Part shown: piece by piece, positions 49,649 through 62,125 of the stretch
Layout of the letters: each line of letters opens with the position of its first letter
Position numbering within the stretch: position 1 is the first letter of the stretch
From: Megaustenia siamemsis
Taxonomy: Eukaryota; Mollusca; Gastropoda; Stylommatophora; Ariophantidae
NCBI GenBank assembly: GCA_032433765.1
Contig: JAVIAB010000059.1
Location: 60,695,582-60,759,581, forward strand
DNA: 64,000 nucleotides
Direction of reading: 5' to 3'
Translations under genes and position numbers: made by a program
Notes under the pieces: generated by a model
Told to the model about the DNA's origin: nothing
Databases searched by the model: none
What the model saw: the letters and a program-made list of their open reading frames with translations, nothing else

Positions 49649-51429
49649 CAGAATACGGCATTAGTTCTCTGTTACTGATGCATAATACGGCATAACTTCT
49701 CTGTTACTGATGCATAATACGGCATTAGTTCTCTGTTATGATGCAGAATACGGCATTAGTTCTCTGTTACTGATGCATAATACGGCATTAGTTCTCTGTT
49801 ACTGATGCATAATACGGCATTAGTTCTCTGTTATGATGCAGAATACGGCATTATTTCTCTGTTACTGATGCAGAATACGGCATTATTTCTCTGTTACTGA
49901 TGCAGAATACGGCATTAGTTCTCTGTTTCTGATGCAGAATACGGCATTAGTTCTCTGTTACTGATGCAGAATGCGGCATTAGTTCACTGTTACTGATGCA
50001 TAATACGGCATTAGTTCTCTGTTACTAATGCAGAATGTGGCAATAGTTCTCTGTTACTGATGCAGAATACGACATTAGTTCTCTTTTACTGATGCAGAAT
50101 ACGGCATTAGTTCTCTGTTACTAATGCAGAATACGGCATAACTTCTCTGTTACGAATGCAGAATATGGTATTAGTTCTCTATTACTAATACAGAATGTGG
50201 CATTAGTTCTCTGTTACTAATGCAGAATGTGGCATTAGTTCTCTGTTACAAATGCAGAATGTGGCATTAGGTCTCTGCTACGATACAGAATACGACGTTA
50301 GTTCTCTGTTACTGATGCAGAATGTGGCATTAGTTCTCTGTTACTAATGCAGAATGTGGCACTAGTTCTCTGATATTAATGCAGAATATGACATTAGTTC
50401 TCTTTACGAATACAGAATGTTGCATTAGTTTTCTGCAACTGATGCAGAAAGTGACATATTTCTCTGCAACTGATGCAGAATGTGGCATTAATTCTCTTCT
50501 ACTGATACAGAAAGGACATTAGTTCTCAGCTACTGATACAGATAGCACATTAGTTCTCTGCAAATGATACAGATATGACATTAGTTCCCTGCAACTGATA
50601 CAGATATGACATTAGTTCTCTGCTACTGATATAGATAGGATATTAGTTCTTCTCTTACTGATGCAGAATGCGGCATTAGTTCTCTGCAACTGATGCAGAA
50701 TGTGGCATTAGTTCTCTGCAACTGATGCAGAATGTGGCATTAGTTCTCTGCAGCTGATGCAGAATGTGGCATTAGTTCTCTGCAACTGATGCAGAATGGG
50801 GCATTAGTTCTCTGCAACTGATGCAGAATGTGGCATTAGTTATCTGCAACTGATGCAGAATGTGGCATTAGTTCTCTTCTACTGATGCAGAATGTGGCAT
50901 TATTTCTCTGCAACTGATGCAGAGTATGGCATTAGTTCTCCACAACTGATGCAGAATGGGGCATTAGTGCTCCGCAACTGATGCAGAATGTGGCATTATT
51001 TCTCTGCAACTGATGCAGAATGTGGCATTTGTTCGCTGCAACTGATGCAGAATGTGGCATTAGTTCTCTTCTACTGATGCAGAATGTGGCATTATTTCTC
51101 TGCAACTGATGCAGAGTGTGGTATTAGTTCTCCGCAACTGATACAGAATGTGGCATCAGTTCTCTGCAACTGATGCAGAGTGTGGAATTAGTTCTCCGCA
51201 ACTGATACAGAATGTGGCATCAGTTCTCTGCAACTGATGCAGAATGTGGCATTTGTTCTCCACAACTGATGCAGAATGTGGCATTAGTTCTCTGCAACTG
51301 ATGCAGAATGTGGCATTAGTTCTCTGCAACTGATGCAGAGTGTGGTATTAGTTCTCCACAACTGATGCAGAATGTGGCATTAGTTCTCTGCAACTGATGC
51401 AGAATGTGGCATTAGTTCTCCACAACTGA
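49649..51429 (+). repeat. 32-bp satellite (about 55 units)
   Basis: Unit ACTGATGCAGAATGTGGCAT plus TAGTTCTCTGCA. Left units carry GAATACGG and CTGTT, right units GAATGTGG and CTGCA, so two sequence classes occupy the two ends. The array continues for about one unit at 52974-53012 after a retroposon insertion. Confidence 0.95.
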
Positions 51430-52968
51430 TTGATTTATATTCGAGCTATGGACCAAGCAATGTTTACATTGAACAACACGATAAATGTTATTGCTGCGAG
51501 TTGGCAGATTTTTGAAAATGTTTTCAAGGGTTTGAACATAAATGTTTGTTCACAGTTCGTTAACCTTCGCTGTAGATAAAGTCGTTAATTGGATGGCTTC
51601 GTTTCAGACATTTTTGACGTTGGTAGCTAAGGACCTAACTTGTGCAAACGGATGTCATTGGGAAGGATCATTTTGAATCTATGAAGTGGGCTCATTGTGT
51701 GTTTAACTAAAACGCATATGTGCTTTTTAACCGAAGACCTTTTTTGGGGACTCAATGCAGATATAAATTGTACTATTAGTCCCATAAATGATTTGCTTCC
51801 AGAGGTTTATGATGTAAACAAAGCAGTTTTGTCATTGCAAGTGAATAATGTCCACACCTATAATTGGTCAGGATTGTGTAGCAGCAGCAGCTTTATAGCG
51901 AACACAGAAAACATCACACGATTGTGCTGTTCTGAAACAGCTATGCCATGCTACCTAGAATTGCCTTTAATGGGATTACTGTGACCACAAACTCCATGTG
52001 TGTGCCACATATTTACACCCCAGAAAGAAATACTGAATATAACAACACCATGTGCCGTCTGTGATATTAATGACCACAGACCAGGAGCCTCCAGTATGAT
52101 TGATACAACTGTTGCACCAAGCACTTCATCAGCAGAGCCATATCTATGGAATGTTAATCTGACATTGTTCTTGAATGATGTCCAAGTTAATGAGACATCA
52201 GAATCGTGTGGCAGCAGCTACAAGAAGGGAGCGGAGAACATCAAGTTCTGCTGCTATAAAGGAGACTTGCCTTGTTATCCAGAATTGCCTTAAATGGAAT
52301 CACTGTAGTTGAAAACTTCTCCTCTTGTGTAAACTACACATTCACATCTAAGAGTGAATCAGTGAAGGTCACAAAATCATATTCTCTCTGTGGTTTTACT
52401 AACTACAGGTCATGTGGCTTCTGTTGGATTGGAAATGACAAATTACCACCACTGTGTGTCTATATGTTTGGAATTGGAGTCATCAATGACGGCCTAACAT
52501 CATCAAGTGCTATGACGATCATCATTTTCGGGAGGACGTGAACTCCATGGTATATGGTGGATAGGCGGCAGGAACCATTGAAGGCTATGTCTGAAAAGTG
52601 TTCCTTCTTGCAGTTTCCTCATATCCAAGTCCGGCTTGTTGCAGGAGCTACTGAGTTAAGTGCTCTGTGCACACCGTGAGCTGTGTGTCTCATCCGTTTT
52701 GATCCTGCTTCGATATCCCGCTTGTTTACGATGAATGATGATATCGTATGACAGGGAACAGTTGGCTGTGTTCACTTTCTGCGCCGTTTCGCCTTATGTC
52801 TTTTGGCGTGTGCTGAGACTGCTACGATGGGGACTACAGTTACCTTTCTTTGTTTGGGAGATGAGTTAGTAATTCGGATGATTCCACTGGCACGGGTGGT
52901 TGAGCAATTATGGATTTTAATTCGTTTGCTGTGATGCCGAGGCCTTCCATAACCAATAACAATAACCA
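51430..52968 (+). mobile_element. Composite retroposon, copy 2, inserted in the 32-bp satellite
   Basis: The same element as 18520-20101, in the opposite orientation and about 35 bases shorter at the 5' end (it starts at TTTATATTCGAGCTATGGAC). The tail is CCATAACCAATAACAATAAC. AACTGAT occurs at both edges (51423-51429 and 52970-52976) and fits a short target duplication. The cysteine-rich frame (51697-52541) has two one-base deletions, at about 51957 and 52280. R1 occupies about 52548-52968. Confidence 0.88.
51697..52541 (+). pseudogene. Frameshifted copy of the cysteine-rich two-repeat frame
   Basis: Three overlapping frames together cover the same protein as 18945-19766: INCTISPINDLLPEVYDVNK, then LNITTPCAVCDINDHRPGAS, then VKVTKSYSLCGFTNYRSCGF. 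Both breaks fall where copy 1 reads CYP-R/I-IA, in short C runs. No function is assigned. Confidence 0.75.
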
Positions 52969-53147
52969 ATAACTGATGCAGAATGTGGCATTTGTTCTCT
53001 TCTACTGAAGTTCGAAATGTCTGAGAACAAATGAATACAACCTTGAGAATCTCACGCTAGAAGTAAATGGTAAAGTGTCAAACACCCAGTCTTCATCTTC
53101 TTCACTAACATACCTAAAAAGCTTCACAGCATAACGTATTTTATCAT

Positions 53148-53275
53148 ACATTTGTCAGTCATACATTTGTCAGTCATACATTTGTCAGTCATACATTTGT
53201 CAGTCATACATTTGTCAGTCATACATTTGTCAGTCATACATTTGTCAGTCATACATTTGTCAGTCATATATTTGA
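53148..53275 (+). repeat. 15-bp minisatellite TCATACATTTGTCAG
   Basis: Eight almost perfect units. A plus-strand frame reading SVIHL repeats is due to the unit length. Confidence 0.95.
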
Positions 53276-53311
53276 AACTGCTTAATTATCTTATGGTATA
53301 TATTCCTTCTT

Positions 53312-53690
53312 CATTAATGGATGCTTGTGCAGAATAAAAGGATGAAAATGACATGACAAAATCACTGACATTGAATTATGGAAAAGTACCAGTCAAATAT
53401 CAGTGAATGAAAAGATGCAATGAAGACTATGGCGCTGGATAGGAAACACAGCCAACTGGGAAAGCCAAATGAGAGTATTACACGACATGTCCTTTTTTTG
53501 GAATCCCCAAGGAATAAAAGACACAGAGAAAAAAAAATACCCTTTGAGAAGACAGATAGAAGCAGAGACGAAGATGATGAGAGTGACATGGAATGATCTT
53601 AAAACAATTGCAGGAAACAGAACGACTTGGAAAGTGTTTCTTGAAGACCTATTCTCCACGGGGTGTTGGAAGGTAGAAGAAGAAGAAGAA
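53312..53690 (+). mobile_element. LINE-D 3' fragment with AGA tail
   Basis: CKNKRMKMT-like start, ITDIELWKSTSQISVNEK, then MRVLHDMSFFWNPQGIKDTE and TWNDLKTIAGNRTTWKVFLE DLFS. It ends GGTAGAAGAAGAAGAA. It parallels 37559-37953. Confidence 0.85.
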
Positions 53691-54363
53691 TATATATTCC
53701 TTGACTTTTATGGAAGATACCAGTTTATAGCTGGAGAGTCTTTCATAGGATAGCAGTGTTTCCCAGATAGCCAGTCAATCCCAGATATAATAAATGATAA
53801 GTATGATATTTGTAATTATAACTTACCGTGTTTTACTCGATTACGTTAAAAAAAGTGCTAAATGACAAATAGCTATATCAACGTATGTTTTATATCAGCG
53901 TATTAAACTTTGTACATGAACTAGATGATGTAAGTCAAATTGAAGTAATTTTAGTCGACCTAGACAGTGTCCCACCCTCACATATTTTTAGAACCCTTTA
54001 CACGTTGGTAACCCTCTCATCGGCTGGCCAATTACAGCGCGTATCCGCGAATCCTTCTTTCGTCTTCTGGCCACGGTCCACGACACAGGGAAGACATTTT
54101 TGTTTCTGGAACTAGTTTCGATTATTTTGTTTTGAATGCTTCATTATTAGCTAGCTATGCAGGATTAGTTTTATTCACTTACATATCTGTGCGTATTGAT
54201 TGTTTGTTCCAGCTGAAGGCCTTTTGATCCGAAACATCGTTCAAATTCGTGTCGTCAATCTGTTATGTAAAGCTTTAACCATATCATTTTTTCCTATATT
54301 ATTTTCAATTCTCCTTCCCAAAATAAGATCACCTTTGTTAATCATTTGACATAATATCCACAG
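53691..54363. other. End of LRR gene 2 intron with a Penelope-like 3' relic
   Basis: At about 54200-54290 (+) the sequence AGCTGAAGGCCTTTTGATCC, GAAACATCGTTCAAATTCGT and GTCGTCAATCTGTTATGTAA aligns with the terminal part of the Penelope-like fragment at 40625-40700 (-). The acceptor for the LRR exon is ataatatccacag. Confidence 0.6.
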
Positions 54364-55631
54364 CTGAACAAGGTTTATGAGCTGGGAAACAACATGTTGC
54401 CTCCAAACTTGACAGAGATCTACTTTACAAACAATCCAATGCAAGTCATTGATGACAACGCCTTCGACGAATCAGCAACAACTCTCATAACTGTCTCGTT
54501 CACACGTTGCACTATAACCAAAATACCAGACACGTTGTTAAATCTCAAAGCTCTGCAATATCTCAGCATCACCGACACTAGAATAGAAGACTGGAACGAA
54601 GCAGCCATGAAGAATATTGCCCTTACCACACAAACAATGACTCTGTCAAATGTTGGATTAACCAATTGGCCATCATGGCTTGCTCAGTTCTCCCATATTA
54701 TTGAACTTACAGTTGAAAGCAGCAACATCTCATCGATCCCAGACGATGCCTTCGATCTGATGTACATGAACTTAACAAGACTATCTCTAACTAACAACAG
54801 GCTAGTAGCAGTCCCTAAAGCGCTATCAAAACTCTCCAACTTACAAACTCTAGAACTGTCACAAAATATGATTCACAACCTCACTTGGCTTCCACCATCA
54901 AAATTACTGACAGATCTATATTTAAATGCAAACAGCATATCGGACTCAGTACATGTGAGCAATGCGTTGCAGCCTCTTTCAAACTCTTTGACAGTTATTA
55001 ACTTGCAGGACAACAAACTAACCTCAATTCCAAATCTTCTATTTCTTGTTAATGTTGGACGATTGGACGTATCTGGCAATTATCTGGTTGACGTCATTTT
55101 AGGGCAGTTGCCGGTTGGACTAACGGACATCGATCTTGGAACTAACTTGTTTCCGTATATACCGTGGTTATTGTTACATTGAAGTCATTGAACACACTTA
55201 ATATGCCTTCAAATTTAATAAAGGCGATATACGGAACCAATTTCCCTCAATCAATAAACATGATAAACCTCGACGGTAACCAGTTAACAGAATTAGATGT
55301 GGGATGTTTCCCAGTCAGCAACCAATTAGAATCATTGAGCTTCAACAACAATCCAATCACAAGGATCACACCAACAGCTTTTCAGAATGTGGCCGGACTT
55401 ACAATGTTAAGTTTGACCAACACCCGTCTAACTCGTGTCCCTCTTGCTGTGGCATCTCTAACGAATCTTGGTTCCTTTGACTTAACCGGGAGTAAGGACC
55501 TGGTTTGTACGTGCGTAGAGAAAAGTCTGGAAGGTTGGATTACGTCACGGCAGCCAGAAGAAGTTCTAGGAGATTGTGGATTGACTAGTATCTATACATT
55601 CTTCTCTACATTGAGCCCACTTTGTCCATGA
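54364..55631 (+). pseudogene. LRR gene 2, main exon (LRRs and C-cap) with one frameshift
   Basis: Paralog of the exon at 27864-29153, entered in phase 0 after ataatatccacag. It opens LNKVYELGNNMLPPNLTEIY and carries the same run of LRRs (for example LSLTNNRLVAVPKALSKL, LNLQDNKLTSIPNL and LSFNNNPITRITPTAF). A cysteine cap CTCVEKSLEGWI...GDCG...SPLCP and stop close it. Near 55163 the frame shifts by one base: the first frame ends LFPYIPWLLLH-stop, while the continuation (VIVTLKSLNTLNMPS) is open to 55631. One lost base in CCGTGG explains it. All other features are intact, so this may be a recent pseudogene, an allele or an assembly error. No membrane anchor is seen. Confidence 0.85.
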
Positions 55632-55732
55632 TAGTTGACTTGTTTCGCTTTGAAGTCCATTTATTTATTTTAAAATGTATCTTCTTCAATTTGAGACCAG
55701 ATTGCTTAAATTAATTCATCTATGAAGTTGTG

Positions 55733-55738
55733 AATAAA
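55733..55738 (+). promoter_or_regulatory. Polyadenylation signal of LRR gene 2
   Basis: AATAAA about 100 bases after the stop codon, in AT-rich 3' UTR-like sequence. Confidence 0.6.
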
Positions 55739-56184
55739 AAATCTGAATAACCAATGTTCAGGATTGGTGCCCAGGATGTTCACGATTGGTCCTTACGATG
55801 TTCACAAATGGTGCCCATGATTGGTTCACATAATGTTCATAATATTTAATTGTGACATTTTAAATCCAAATTATTGATTTTAAATTAATTCGATTTAAGC
55901 TTAAATTAGCTGAAATAATTAATTATACTGCTTCTGTGTTTAATCAGATGTGATAGATCCGTCATAAACATTTCTAGCAGTTGCAACATTTGTGTTAATT
56001 CATTTATAAGAATATGATATTAAGTAATAATTAAATAATATGAGATAAAAAAGACACCATTTTTTTAGTTTATTTTATTTCGTGGCATGTTAAATATTAA
56101 AAGGAGTTTCCATAGAGTAATGACTACATGTAGTAAAGGTGGCGATTTGGTTATAAAAGATAATAACGAATATAACAAAATTAG
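55739..56184. other. Intergenic; short GGATTGGTGCCC-type repeat
   Basis: Three or four units like TGTTCAGGATTGGTGCCCAG lie at about 55755-55850. The rest is AT-rich with nothing recognised. Confidence 0.6.
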
Positions 56185-57885
56185 TCCTGTAACAAAAAGG
56201 AGATGCTAAAGCTATATACAAACACATTGAAGAATTAACAGGAAGAAAAACGCAATCAAAAACTGGATGTTTAAGATCAAAGGAAAGAGAACTGTTGATC
56301 TAACAAGAAAGCATAAGGTAACGATGGATATAATATATTAAAGATCTTTATAATGATGAACGAACGGAAGTAAATATTAAGGATAATGGAGAAGGACCAG
56401 AAATACTCAGAGAAGAAGTGGAAGACGCCTTGCACAATATGAAAGCAGACAAAGTTCCTAGACCACATAATATAACTAAAGAAGAGATTGAAGCCATGGG
56501 TGATTTTGGAATAGGAATAATAACAAAAATATTGAATGATATCTACAACAGCGGATATATACCAGACGACCGGCTCAAATCAATATTCATAGCCCTACCA
56601 AAGAAGCGCGGTTGAATGCGATCATCATCGCACAATAAGCCTTATGAGTCGCATGCCTAAGATATTACTGAGAATCATCATGCGAAGAGTGCGAAACAAA
56701 TTCTGTCCAGAAATTAGTGATGACCTGTGTGGTTTTGTTGGAGGTAAAGGAACGAGCAATGCCATATACATCATAACATTTTTAGTAGAAAAATCCATAG
56801 AGGTGAAAACAGATCTATACCTATGTTTCATAGTTTATACCAAAGCATTTGAGAAAGTAAAGCACCAAGAAATAATCGAAATTTTAGAAAACATAAACGT
56901 AGACAGCAAAGATCTAAGAATAATAAAGAACATGTACTGGCAACAAACAGCGGACATAAGAACTGGAAACCAATTGGGAATGTTTCAACAAATAAAACAG
57001 GGTGTTAGACAAGGTTGTATGCTGTCTCCAGATTTGTTTAATATTTATAGTGAAATTATTTTAAGATTCATAAGGGGCATACCTGGAATAACAATTGGAG
57101 GTCATAATATAAATAATCTAAGGTATGCTGATGATACAGTCTTAATCGCTAAGAGTGAAAATGAGTTGTAAGAAATGTTAGACATTATAGTGAAAGAAAC
57201 CAAAAATAAGGGACTCAGCCTTAATAGCAAAAAGACAGAAGTAATGGTAACAACAAAGAAAAAGGCATTACCTCAGTGTAAAATAAAGACATCACCTCAG
57301 TGCAAAATAAAGACAAGTTGGAGCTATATTAAAACAGGGAAATGAATTTAAATATTTGGGAACTTTGTTAACCTCAGACGGAAGATATACAAAAGAAGTG
57401 AGATGCAGAATGGCTCAGGCAAAAGCAGCTTTCCAAAAAATGAGGAAGATACAATGCGATCCATTTTTGACAATAGAAACAAGAAAAAGAGTTCTTAAAT
57501 GTTATGTAGAGCCATTCTTAACATATGGATGTGAATCATGGACAATAGGACAACAGACAAGTAAATCACTGGAGTCTGTAGAAATGTGGTTTTACAGAAG
57601 AATGTTGAGTTTAGTATGGACAGCTAAGAAGAGTAATGAAAATGTTCTGAGAGAGGTCAAAGCAAGAAGTGTGCTAATTTCCAATATTAGGAAGATACAA
57701 TCATCATTCTTGGCCATGTAATGAGAAGATAACAACTGGAATATATTGTAACAACTGGACAAATTGAGGGACGAAGTGATAGAGGGAAGCATAGAGAAAA
57801 AATACCAGACCGAATACGAAATCGAAAGTTGTGGAGATACATGATCACCTACGCCAGAACGCCCGATACTTGATGATGATGATGA
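56185..57885 (+). mobile_element. LINE-A RT copy with intact YADD box
   Basis: 5'-truncated; it begins QKGDAKAIYKHIEELTGRKT. An open stretch (56418-56615) reads EDALHNMKADKVPRPHNITK and IYNSGYIPDDRLKSIFIALP. A second (56644-57171) reads MPKILLRIIMRRVRNKFCPE, KVKHQEIIEILENINVDSKD and QGCMLSPDLFNIYSEIILRF, and contains NNLRYADDTVLIAKSENEL with the catalytic YADD. A third (57356-57721) gives the QTSKSLESVEMWFYRRMLSL block. The end is CACCTACGCCAGAACGCC plus TGATGATGATGATG. Four or more frame breaks; the RT core is the best preserved in the window. Confidence 0.92.
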
Positions 57886-57964
57886 TGAGTTCTGCAACAT
57901 TGGTGATCGTTAGAGCGCATTTGATGACGTTTTTTTTTTACCATTTCTTTTAATTTTGAAAATT
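57886..57964. other. Short spacer between LINE-A tail and 48-bp satellite
   Basis: Nothing recognised. Confidence 0.4.
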
Positions 57965-59180
57965 AAGAGTTGCCCTTCTGAGATGTGACGATGGATTCTT
58001 CTACCATATCTCTGTTGTTGTCATTCGAAGATGTGACAATGGCTACTTCTACCATCTCTCTGTTGTTGTCTTTCGGAGATATGAAGATGGCTACTTCTAC
58101 CATCTCTCTGTTGTTGCATTTCGGAGATATGAATATGGCTACTTCTACCATATCTCTGTTGTTGCCTTTCGGAGATGTGTCAATGGCTGCTTCTACCAAA
58201 TCTCTGTTGTTGCCTTTCGGAGATGTGACAATGGCTACTTCTACCAAATCTCTGTTGTTGCCTTTCGGAGATGTGACAATGGCTACTTCTACCATATCTC
58301 TGTTGTTGCCTTTCGGAGATGTGAAAATGGCTACTTCTACCAAATCTCTGTTCTTGCCTTTTTTAGATGTGACGATGGCTACTTCTACCAAATCTCTGTT
58401 CTGGCCTTACTCAGATGTGACGATAGCTACTTCTACAAAATCTCTGCTATTGCCTTTCTGAGATGTGACGATAGCTACTTCTACCAAATTTCTGTTGTTC
58501 ACTTTCTGAGATGTGACGATGGCTTCTTCTACCATATCTCTGTTGTTGCCTTTCGGAGATATGAAGATGGCTACTTCTACCATCTCTCTGTTGTTGCCTT
58601 TCGGAGATATGAAGATGGCTACTTCTACCATATCTCTGTTGTTGCCTTTCAGAGATGTGTCAATGGCTACTTCTGCCAAATCTCTGTTGTTGCCTTTCGA
58701 AGATGTGACAATGGCTACTTCTACCATCTCTCTGGTGTTGCCTTTCGGAGATATGAAGATGGCTACTTCTACCATATCTCTGCTGTTGCCTTTCGGAGAT
58801 GTGTCAATGGCTACTTCTACCAAATCTCTGTTGTTGCCTTTCGGAGATGTGACAATGGCTACTTCTACCAAATCTCTGTTGTTGCCTTTCGGAGATGTGA
58901 CAATGGCTACTTCTACCAAATCTCTGTTCTGGCCTTTTTTAGATGTGACGATGGCTACTTCTACAAAATCTCTGCTATTGCCTTTCTGAGATGTGACGAT
59001 AGCTACTTCTACCAAATTTCTGTTGTTCACTTTCTGAGATGTGACGATGGCTACTTCCACCAAATCTCTGTTTTTACCTTTCTGAGATGTGATGATGGCT
59101 ACTTTTATCAAATCTCTGTTTTTGCTTTTCTAAGATGTGACTATGGCTAAATCTACCAAATCTACATTGTTGCTTTTCCA
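57965..59180 (+). repeat. 48-bp satellite (about 25 units), open on both strands
   Basis: Unit GATGTGACAATGGCTACTTC plus TACCAAATCTCTGTTGTTGC and CTTTCGGA. At 48 bp it encodes a 16-residue repeat in plus (MATSTKSLLLPFGDVT) and in minus (VEVAIVTSPKGNNRDL). A block of about 500 bp is repeated within it (57965-58490 against 58500-59030), a higher-order duplication. No start context, splice signal or domain supports a gene. Confidence 0.93.
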
Positions 59181-60244
59181 CCGTTCCCTGTGTTTGAACT
59201 GTTTTCGTAAGCCTGTCCGGTCCCCTGTAAAATGGTCTTAGCAATAGCCTGCTAATCTGTTAACATGTCTGTGTCATTTGATTTTTGTATCTTTGTATAT
59301 AAAGTAAAGTAAATCTATAATTAATCATGTTTACAATACTGTATTTTGTTGCGAACTTTCTCATTGGGGGTATCATCTCTATAAAATATGCCCAACATCT
59401 TCTTCTTTCAAGATCAGCATTGAGTGTTTATGTTTCGCAGGCGCTTAGAAAAAACAGATGCCACCACTGTTTGTAGTCATATTTTCTTTGTTCTTAGGGA
59501 GTTCGTTTTATTTCTCCACATATTGTTCACTCTTATCAAGGCTGTCTTTGCTTGTGCAATTGTTCCTAATACTTCTAACTTTGAGCCCTTGTAAGAGAAC
59601 AATCGTTTGAAGATATTTAAGTTGGTTCACTGTTTCATGTCTTTGTTTTGTCTCTTTTTATTGTGGTCTCTATTTCAGTTCACTAAATATTGTTATCTAA
59701 AGTAAATCTAACATGGAAAATTAATAAACATCGCAAAAATATTAAAATAACGAAATATATACAATTAAAAACTGCTGTAATAATTGTTTACATTAAAAAC
59801 ACTAAATAATAGTTGCGATGTAAGGACGGTAGGAAATGACGTTGTTTGTTTGGAAGTACCATGGCAGGGAAAGGTAAGCGTCCTGACTAAAGTATATTAC
59901 ATAAATGCTACTCTTTATATTTGTATTCACTTTAAATATTAAAAGATTGCCAATAAATCATGATAGCAATAATATCTTTGAAATATCATGGATTATGAAA
60001 AATAAGCAATGAAGACAATTTTTGTAAAGGCCTTAACATTGAAAAGAACTGGTATACAAACATCATTCTGTAGATGTCATTAAAATACTACAATCACGCT
60101 AAAAGACACATTAGTCTGAACAAAACAATAATGGAAGGCATGGCTGCGGGAATACAAGACAGGAGCTGTCATAAAGAAGGTTTAATGACATCAAGTAGAC
60201 CTGGAACATGACAACGGAAGAATTGAGAGACCTGGCTAGAAACC
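59181..60244. other. Unrecognised AT-rich sequence
   Basis: No repeat copy, exon or domain was recognised in about 1 kb. Confidence 0.45.
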
Positions 60245-60540
60245 GAGATTATGGGAGACTGGTTGGTCTCGAGGCAAGACACCGGCCTCGAGACAGAGAG
60301 ATTGTGGGTTCAAATCCAGGCTGCACAAGTTGGGATTTTTATGTATGATTTCTCTCTACGGCAACCACCTCTGGTCTCAGCAGCTTGAAACGTCAATTAC
60401 ACATGGAAAAAATATGAGTACCTCCGAAGGCGAAGTTATCTGCCTGTGTGGCGATGGACCCCTGTGCACAACGCTGCCAGTGAAATATGGATTAACACGC
60501 AAAATTCCTTATAGTCTCTAGAGACTTCGTCAGAGGTAAA
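60245..60540 (+). mobile_element. Second tRNA-related SINE family (single copy)
   Basis: TGGTCTCGAGGCAAGACACC looks like a box A segment, and GTGGGTTCAAATCCAGGC is a good box B about 45 bases later. The body has CGGCAACCACCTCTGGTCTC and GATGGACCCCTGTGCACAAC. No second copy is visible here, so the borders are guesses. Confidence 0.55.
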
Positions 60541-60554
60541 ACATGACGAATACA

Positions 60555-60745
60555 CACAAAAAAGACCGAGATTCTTTCTGACAGGCTATGCTGAAAGCAA
60601 CGCTCTGTGGGAGATCTGGCCAGAGACAGAGATTCTTTCAGACGGGCTGTGGTGAATGCAACGCTCTGTGGGAGATCTGACTAGAGACATAGATTCGTTC
60701 AGACGGGCTATGAAATGTAACGTTCTGCGGCATATCTAGATAGCG
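60555..60745 (+). repeat. About 63-bp tandem repeat, three units
   Basis: Units of GAGATTCTTTCAGACGGGCT, ATGCTGAAAGCAACGCTCTG and TGGGAGATCTGGCCAGAGAC, with decay in the third. Confidence 0.88.
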
Positions 60746-61284
60746 GGATAGAGAGATTTTTTCAGAGATACTTTAATTATAAACTCTAACCCAAAAACAT
60801 CTTGGCAACTGCACTGGGTAAGCAGTCTTTATTCCCCAAACCCATTGAGAGAATAGAATTGAGGAAAAAAACCATTACGCGAGTTACAAGAATTTATTTT
60901 CTTAATATTTGTCTTGTACGATTGACTCCCTATCCTCGGCCCCCAATACGTGTACCCTCATCAAATACAATGGAAGTTTTCAATAAATGATCATAATGAG
61001 AGTTCAATATTTCCAAAAAGGATGAATTCCTAAACCTATCAATACGACTCTGGATTTGTGCACTGTGGAGATGCCTACGTAAGATTTGAGCAGGATTATT
61101 GCACAGACAATTCATGGGGTGTAATTTTGAACTCCGTGTATAGTTTATGCAAAAAATTCCAATAGAAGGCACACATTTATATTAATCACGTTCACCTTAT
61201 GTAAACCCGATAATCTTTCCAGTTTTCTTCTTCTTAATCAATTTCCTATTTTTATATTTTCAAGTTCTCGAAATGCGAATAAAA
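60746..61284. other. Unrecognised; 80-codon frame on minus
   Basis: The frame at 60930-61172 (-) reads PAQILRRHLHSAQIQSRIDR. It has no recognised domain and no start or splice support. Confidence 0.35.
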
Positions 61285-61395
61285 CCCAACTGCCTTTCTT
61301 CATCTTCCCTCCTTACATTGCTAGAGCGTCGAGGTAGATACAAACTTATAGCTTTCATCTTTCTGTCAGCTTCAGCCATCGCCTAGGAATGCAGA
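61285..61395 (-). mobile_element. LINE-E 3' end, degraded
   Basis: On plus, CTTCATCTTCCCTCCTTACA and GAGCGTCGAGGTAGATACAA are the reverse complement of the LINE-E terminus. Confidence 0.6.
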
Positions 61396-61495
61396 TGTAC
61401 GGTTCTATTTATTTTGTTCTCCTTTTTTATTCTAGTCTATCACAAGTTCTGTACTCCTATTTATGTATACGCATTGAACGACAAGGAATCAAAAT

Positions 61496-62125
61496 GCATC
61501 CTATTCATGTGGGTAGCGTCAGATTTACAACAACTAGGCAAGTGAGTAGCGCCAGACTTACCTACAACTAAGCAAATGGGTAGCGTCAGATTTACCTACA
61601 ACTAGGCAAGTGGGTAGCGCCAGATTTACCTACAACTAGGCAAGTGGGTAGCGCCAGATTTACCTACAACCAGGCAAGTGGGTAGCGCCAGATTTACCTA
61701 CAACTAGGCAAGTGGGTAGCGCCAGATTTACCTACAACTAGGCAAGTGTGTAGCGCCAGATTTACCTACAACTAGGCAAGTGGGTAGCGCCAGATTTACC
61801 TACAACTAGGCAAGTGGGTAGCGCTAGATTTACCTACAACTAGGCAAGTGGGTAGCGCCAGATTTACCTACAACTAGGCAAGTGGGTAGCGCCAGATTTA
61901 CCTACAACTAGGCAAGTGGGTAGCGCCAGATTTACCTACAACTAGGCAAGTGGGTAGCGCTAGATTTACCTACAACTAGGCAAGTGGGTAGCGCCAGATT
62001 TACCTACAACTAGGCAAGTGGGTAGCGCCAGATTTACCTACAACTAGGCAAGTGGGTAGCGCCAGATTTACCTACAACTAGGCAAGTGGGTAGCGCTAGA
62101 TTTACCAACAACTAGGCAGGCTGAC
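61496..62125 (+). repeat. 34-bp satellite, highly homogeneous
   Basis: About 18 units of AGTGGGTAGCGCCAGATTTA plus CCTACAACTAGGCA, nearly identical except for GCTAGA/GCCAGA alternatives spaced every few units. Confidence 0.97.

Noticed and set aside
60930..61172. 80-codon minus frame
   Set aside because: No domain, no start or splice support, no second copy.
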